Under the pieces are notes generated by a model that did no database searches, was not told where the DNA came from, and was given only the letters and a program-made list of their open reading frames with translations. DNA of 64,000 nt, from contig NC_068564.1 in assembly GCF_022201045.2 (NCBI RefSeq), positions 2,666,001 to 2,730,000 on the forward strand, in the 5' to 3' direction. Positions 59,386 through 64,000 of this stretch are shown in pieces. Position numbers and translations under genes: made by a program. The DNA is from Citrus sinensis. Its lineage: Eukaryota > Streptophyta > Magnoliopsida > Sapindales > Rutaceae. Every line of letters starts with the position of its first letter. Position 1 is the first letter of the stretch.

Positions 59386-62300
59386 CATTGCTAAGAAAAG
59401 AGAGCACACGTTAGTTAATGTACAGAAACCAAATATATTATGGGGACGAGTACATTAAGTGGAGGCGTACGCACACGAATCTAAGCCCAAATGAAAAGTC
59501 CATCCCGAAGACCTCTAAACTAATAAATCATTCGTTAGTGGGGGGACCTCCTCAATAGTGTCGTGTACGGGCACATGCGTAGCCTAATTTTATCAAATCT
59601 TTATTATAATTTGGATTAAAAAGAAAATAAGACTATAACTTATATCTGTAAAGGGAGATGCTTATACCACACAATTGATACTTGGAAATTACTTAAAGTT
59701 CTCCATAGTCTTCAATTTTTATTTTATTATTAAAGTCCATTGTGCTAGGAGTGCAGCCTCACAATAATAGTCACTATGTCTTGGAGATCATACTACTTTG
59801 TTTTCCCTTCTTATACTGGGTTATCAAATTTTGAGGCGCGAAATTTAGTCTTAAGGACAATGTTATCACACGCTTTGATTGTTTTGTTTTTTGCTACCAT
59901 TCGCTGCTTGGTTTGCTGTTTCAATCTCCTCTTTGGTGGAATAATCATATTTCCAATTAGAAAAAAATTGATAGTGAAATAAGTACATTAAAAACTCAAC
60001 TCAAAAATTCACAATTAACGTCCAATCTAAAAAATATGTTCCCGCAACACATGAAGAAACTCAGACCCTCGACCTTAAGAATGAGATAATGAGGAGTCCA
60101 CCATTTAACTAAATACCTACTTTCCAAACACTATTAAGATTGTGTCTGAATTTCGTCCCTACTTCATAAATTTTCTTAGAAATCTTGAACACCTATGTTG
60201 TTACCATGAATGAAAAGTACTCGTAATTGCTGGACCTATGATAAATGGAAATTTAGAAGAACAAAATGAAATGGCATAATAGTCAAAGCTTGTAACATCA
60301 GTCCAGTGCTCACAATTAATCAGCTCTCAACTCTGCAAAGTGCATGCATGGTAAATTTATCTCAATATTTGGCTTCCTACTGGGTTTGTGAAATTGTTCT
60401 TTGACCTGGAAATTATTTATAAAGCCATTGACATTTAATTAACAATTGGGATTTATTTTTTAATTGTCCACATGGTTTAAATAAACTAATAAAGAGTAAA
60501 CGCTTATTTTGCAAATTAATGTAATGCTTTTAAATGTTCCCTTTTTTAAAAAAATTTAGCTTCATGCGTTCTTTTGTTGTTTCTAAAACAATTGAATTTG
60601 TGCCTTTTGAATTAAATTAAGAGGTTAATTAAGTGCCCTAACTATCATGTCCTTTAGCCTTCTGCTTCTTCAATTTGAAGTATGGTGTGACCCTCAAATA
60701 CCCACTTGCAGTGCAATGTAATTTGATATAAATGGGTGCTCCCCTGAGCAAATTTCTTGGATATTTTCAAGTTACATGCACACATTTCTCTTCTTCAACT
60801 TTATATGATTGCCGTTTTGTATTACATAATTTGTAAGCACGCATGATCCTTGCCGTGCCATAATTCTAAGTAAAGCTACGATGTTTGGAATGAAGAATGC
60901 CAAATTATGACATTACCAATTCGGGCAGCATGAATCAAGGAAACTATTTCTAAAGAACGTCAAGTATTTGCTAATTAAAATTAATTATCATCCAACCCCG
61001 TCCTGTTTCACTCTTAACCGGATAAGTTTTCCCCCTCATATGCATTTTTATTCCCATTTGTTGAATCATCAAAGATATTAATTAAGAGAGTTGACAACAT
61101 ATGCATACATTTATATTTGGAATGGCTTAGGACAGGTAGTCTTCATAAGTTTATTTTTTAATATATACACTTAAGAAGTAAATTAGCATTATTAAGGCAT
61201 GTTACGTACTGTCATTGTACGCATTCATGTGCATAAGATCTTTATCACAGAGAGCCCAGCAGCTTCCATGCTTAATTAGCTTGATTATTGGAATATTAAT
61301 TATAACAAATTATACATGTTGCATGCGTGGTGCTCACAATCATAATGGCTACTGGTTTATGTGTTGGCTTTTGATTTTCTGTCCACTGTTCGATCCCATG
61401 CATGGCTTGAATTTAAGGTTGACTTCTTTATTTTTTTTCAATTTCTTTTTCCCAAAGAACTTAATGTTCTTTCGATCCCTCCTTATAAAATTAAACATTA
61501 TTAGAGAGCATGTGAATATCAAGGTCAGCTATTAGGTAAGCACATGAATAGATTATTTTTAATTTATTTTTATTCGTTTCCTATAGAAAAGTTTCGGCTA
61601 AAAAGCTACAGTATAATCAGCAGGTGCTATAGTATAATGTTCTTATTATGTACTCTTGTTTATGTAGATGTAATTGAATCAATTAATTAGCTGTACACAA
61701 CTGAATCAAGAAATGTTCTCAATGCATTATACGCTATTTAGATCTCTCGAAAGTCATTGTTGCAGTAAAGGCTCCGCAGATCAAGCTTTAGACCAGGCTT
61801 AATTAGATTCTTGTTTAATTGCACAAATAAAATTCAATGCCATTGCAACTATTAATTACTCTTGAAGCCTAAGACTTTAATTGATTATTCACTTTTTGAA
61901 GCTAGCTCTGTAGAGCCACATGAAACATCTCTCTTGTTTTCTTATTTTGCATATTTATTAAGTTCACATTGTCTCTTCCCTTTTCACAATAGATATAAAT
62001 TCTTGCAATGGTGCTTATATTTTAAGTGTATAGTCTCTATCTTTCACTTAAATTTTAATTTGTTGCGTGCCTCCAAAACAAATCCCTAGACCCTAGTTAG
62101 TGGAATGTAGTCAAAATTATTGGACAGGCTAGCTAGAGGCAATATACATTCGAAGACGAATCAAAAGTGAATCTCATCTTTTGAACAAGCAATAGTCAAA
62201 GGAAAAGAATTTTTATATACATGCATATATATGTTTATTTTATTTTATTTCTCTAAGTTTGGATGCTTGGCTGCTCTAAAGAGGTAGGGTAACGGCCAAA

Positions 62301-63492
62301 GGGTCAGACTGCGAAGAAAATAATTCGTAGAATGAGTATTATTCAATCAACAACAACCAACATTTTGAGTTTATGTGATTTTTTTTTTTCAAAAGAAAAT
62401 TACTCATCTCTTCAAAGTTTCGAAAGGTTTCTCTTAATAAATTAATATCTATTCATCAAATTGTGCAATTTTATTGTGGAGAACCATTGCAAGTTTCTTT
62501 TATGTATTGCTTTCACAAATTTTGGTATGCATTGCTTTCACAATTTATATCTTATCATTGCATTATTCAAATGGTTATCCCATTCATTTTCATAACCCTT
62601 TGTAATTCAATTCTATGCTTGTGCAAATGGGGATCTATGAATCTTTCTTTTCTTTTCTTTATTTGCAAATGAGTTAAAATGTTGATTCCAAGACTAAAAT
62701 AATTTAACGACTTATAGTATATGCTCTTTTAGTACGAGATATACTTGTTTATTTGTTCAAAGAAATTAATATATAATTTTTTTTAAAAAAAATTAAGAGT
62801 AATAATAAAGCTCTAAACTCTAGGTATAAAATATTTAATAAAATTTAATGTGGCATAATACTATTAGTTAAATAAAAACACCACGTGACTCATATGATTT
62901 ATTTTGTTATTTTGTTATTTTTATCTAATCAACAATGCTATACCAAATTTTGTTTAAAAATGATTTGTACAAATAGTCTGTGGTTCTAACAGTAATGAAT
63001 TAAAAAAAGAAAAAGAAAAAGAAAAATAATGATAGTTACACAAAATTTTGTACTCATTTTATTCTTACAAACAATGGTTTGATTATGATTTCTAAGGGTA
63101 TCGTACCTCTTGTCTGGACACCATTAGATGATAAAATCTGACCATCTGATGGTTTCCTACAATCATAATCTACCAACTGATATAACAATATTATATCATT
63201 GCCACGTGTCCTACATTTGCAAAAAAAAAATTAAAAAAATAGAACAAGTGACAATAATAAAATATGTCACACTAATTTATACAACAATTTATTGAATATA
63301 TATATCATCCTTCTCTAATGTGACGCTTTTTTTTTTTTTTTCATGTAGAGAAATTGTTAAACCGTAAAGTATAATAATACTTATCCGCATGAAAAAAAAT
63401 GAGTTTTTGCATCTAATAATGATTATACATATTTATAGAGTGAGAGAATGCCATATAAGTTCTTATTCTATTTAGTAGCAACTAATTTATTA

Positions 63493-63949
63493 GAATGGGA
63501 TTATTGGCACCCCTCTAAATATCTCTTAACACCCATTTTCTTAATTAATCTCATTAAAATATTTTAAAAAATTATATAATTCTTTAACACCTCCATCAAT
63601 AACAAAAATACCCTTAATTAAAATGTATTGTGTAAACCCCATTCTCTAATTTTTATTATTAAACCTCATTTCAACAATGGAGTCTCTTCCATTTAAAAGG
63701 AAAAACAACGGGTTTTCATTCTCTCCATTGTAGCTATCAGTGGTAAAATTTTTACCCGAAAATTAGAGGAAAAAGTAACTTTTTTAATTTCTAAAATGTT
63801 AGATTTTATAAGAGAAAAAAAATTATTTGACTTTTGAGCGGAGGTTTAATTAGAAATTGTTCTATTATATAATTTTAATAAAGATTAAAATTATAAAATA
63901 ATTAAAAAAATTTTAAAAGGTATTTAGAGGAGTGGCAATAATACTACTC
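63493..63949. mobile_element. Mutator-like non-autonomous element, 457 bp
   Basis: The terminal repeats gaatgggattattggcaccc on the left and the complement of gtggcaataatactactc on the right match over about 29 bp with several mismatches. An exact 9-bp duplication, aatttatta (63484-63492 and 63950-63958), flanks it. The interior has no long open frame. Confidence 0.75.
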
Positions 63950-64000
63950 AATTTATTATTGTCAATGCAGGCAAGGATCGGATGGTGTAGATCAATTGCA

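Larger units (their letters stand above)
48063..64000. other. 16-kb region without recognisable genes
   Basis: Beyond the BAG 3' region I found no protein family, no spliced gene and no RNA gene. The sequence is AT-rich with many T and A runs, and it holds transposon remnants (annotated separately), a 28-bp tandem duplication near 59.33 kb and an 88-bp one near 49.6 kb. Open frames of 60-106 aa are spread on both strands and look random. A short frame beginning MAIPEKETKRTNGEDEL at about 48763 (about 32 codons) is unsupported. Confidence 0.6.

Overview
This is a stretch of nuclear genome from a eudicot plant. The genes have spliced exons with GT-AG introns, AT-rich introns and spacers, many microsatellites and many short non-autonomous transposons. 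The proteins are typical of land plants (IQ67-domain, A9-type lipid-transfer, PMT methyltransferase, SEUSS-like, CCB2, CRR1, plant BAG). Protein similarity suggests a rosid, possibly Citrus, but that guess is from memory and was not searched.

Layout. Ten protein genes lie in the first 48 kb. From left to right they are: an IQ67-domain protein (minus strand, running off the left edge); a small A9/FIL1-like tapetal lipid-transfer protein (minus); a PMT15-18-type methyltransferase (minus); the RPB6 subunit shared by nuclear RNA polymerases (plus); a BIG BROTHER-like RING-H2 ubiquitin ligase (plus); an F-box/PP2-A protein (plus); a SEUSS-LIKE 2 co-repressor (minus); CCB2/HCF208 for cytochrome b6f assembly (plus); CRR1 for the chloroplast NDH complex (minus, convergent with CCB2); and a BAG1/2-type co-chaperone with ubiquitin-like and BAG domains (plus). 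Every exon set given here sums to an open reading frame divisible by three. The last 16 kb (about 48.1-64 kb) holds no gene I can recognise, only AT-rich sequence and transposon remnants.

How the genes relate. They do not form an operon-like pathway. CCB2 and CRR1 are tail-to-tail neighbours and both serve thylakoid electron-transfer complexes. From memory, the gene set matches two separate Arabidopsis chromosome 5 segments: around At5g519-522 (RPB6, BAG1, CRR1, CCB2, PP2-A14, a RING gene, an LTP) and around At5g6207-6210 (IQD23, an LTP, SLK2, BAG2). The window therefore looks like the unduplicated ancestral order, of which Arabidopsis kept complementary halves.

Mobile and repeat content. 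There are Mutator-like foldback elements with exact 9-bp target duplications (16.4 kb and 63.5 kb), PIF/Harbinger-like MITEs with TTA duplications (11.1 and 52.2 kb), hAT-like elements (19.7 and 51.2 kb), other inverted-repeat elements (35.2, 53.6 and 58.2 kb) and a 5'-truncated LINE tail (10.0 kb). Several local tandem duplications sit in introns; two of them copy exon ends with their splice donors in the RING gene. I found no convincing new biological system. The most unusual things are the RING gene's duplicated splice sites, the near-perfect foldback at 53.6 kb and the G-box clusters upstream of the SLK2 and BAG genes.
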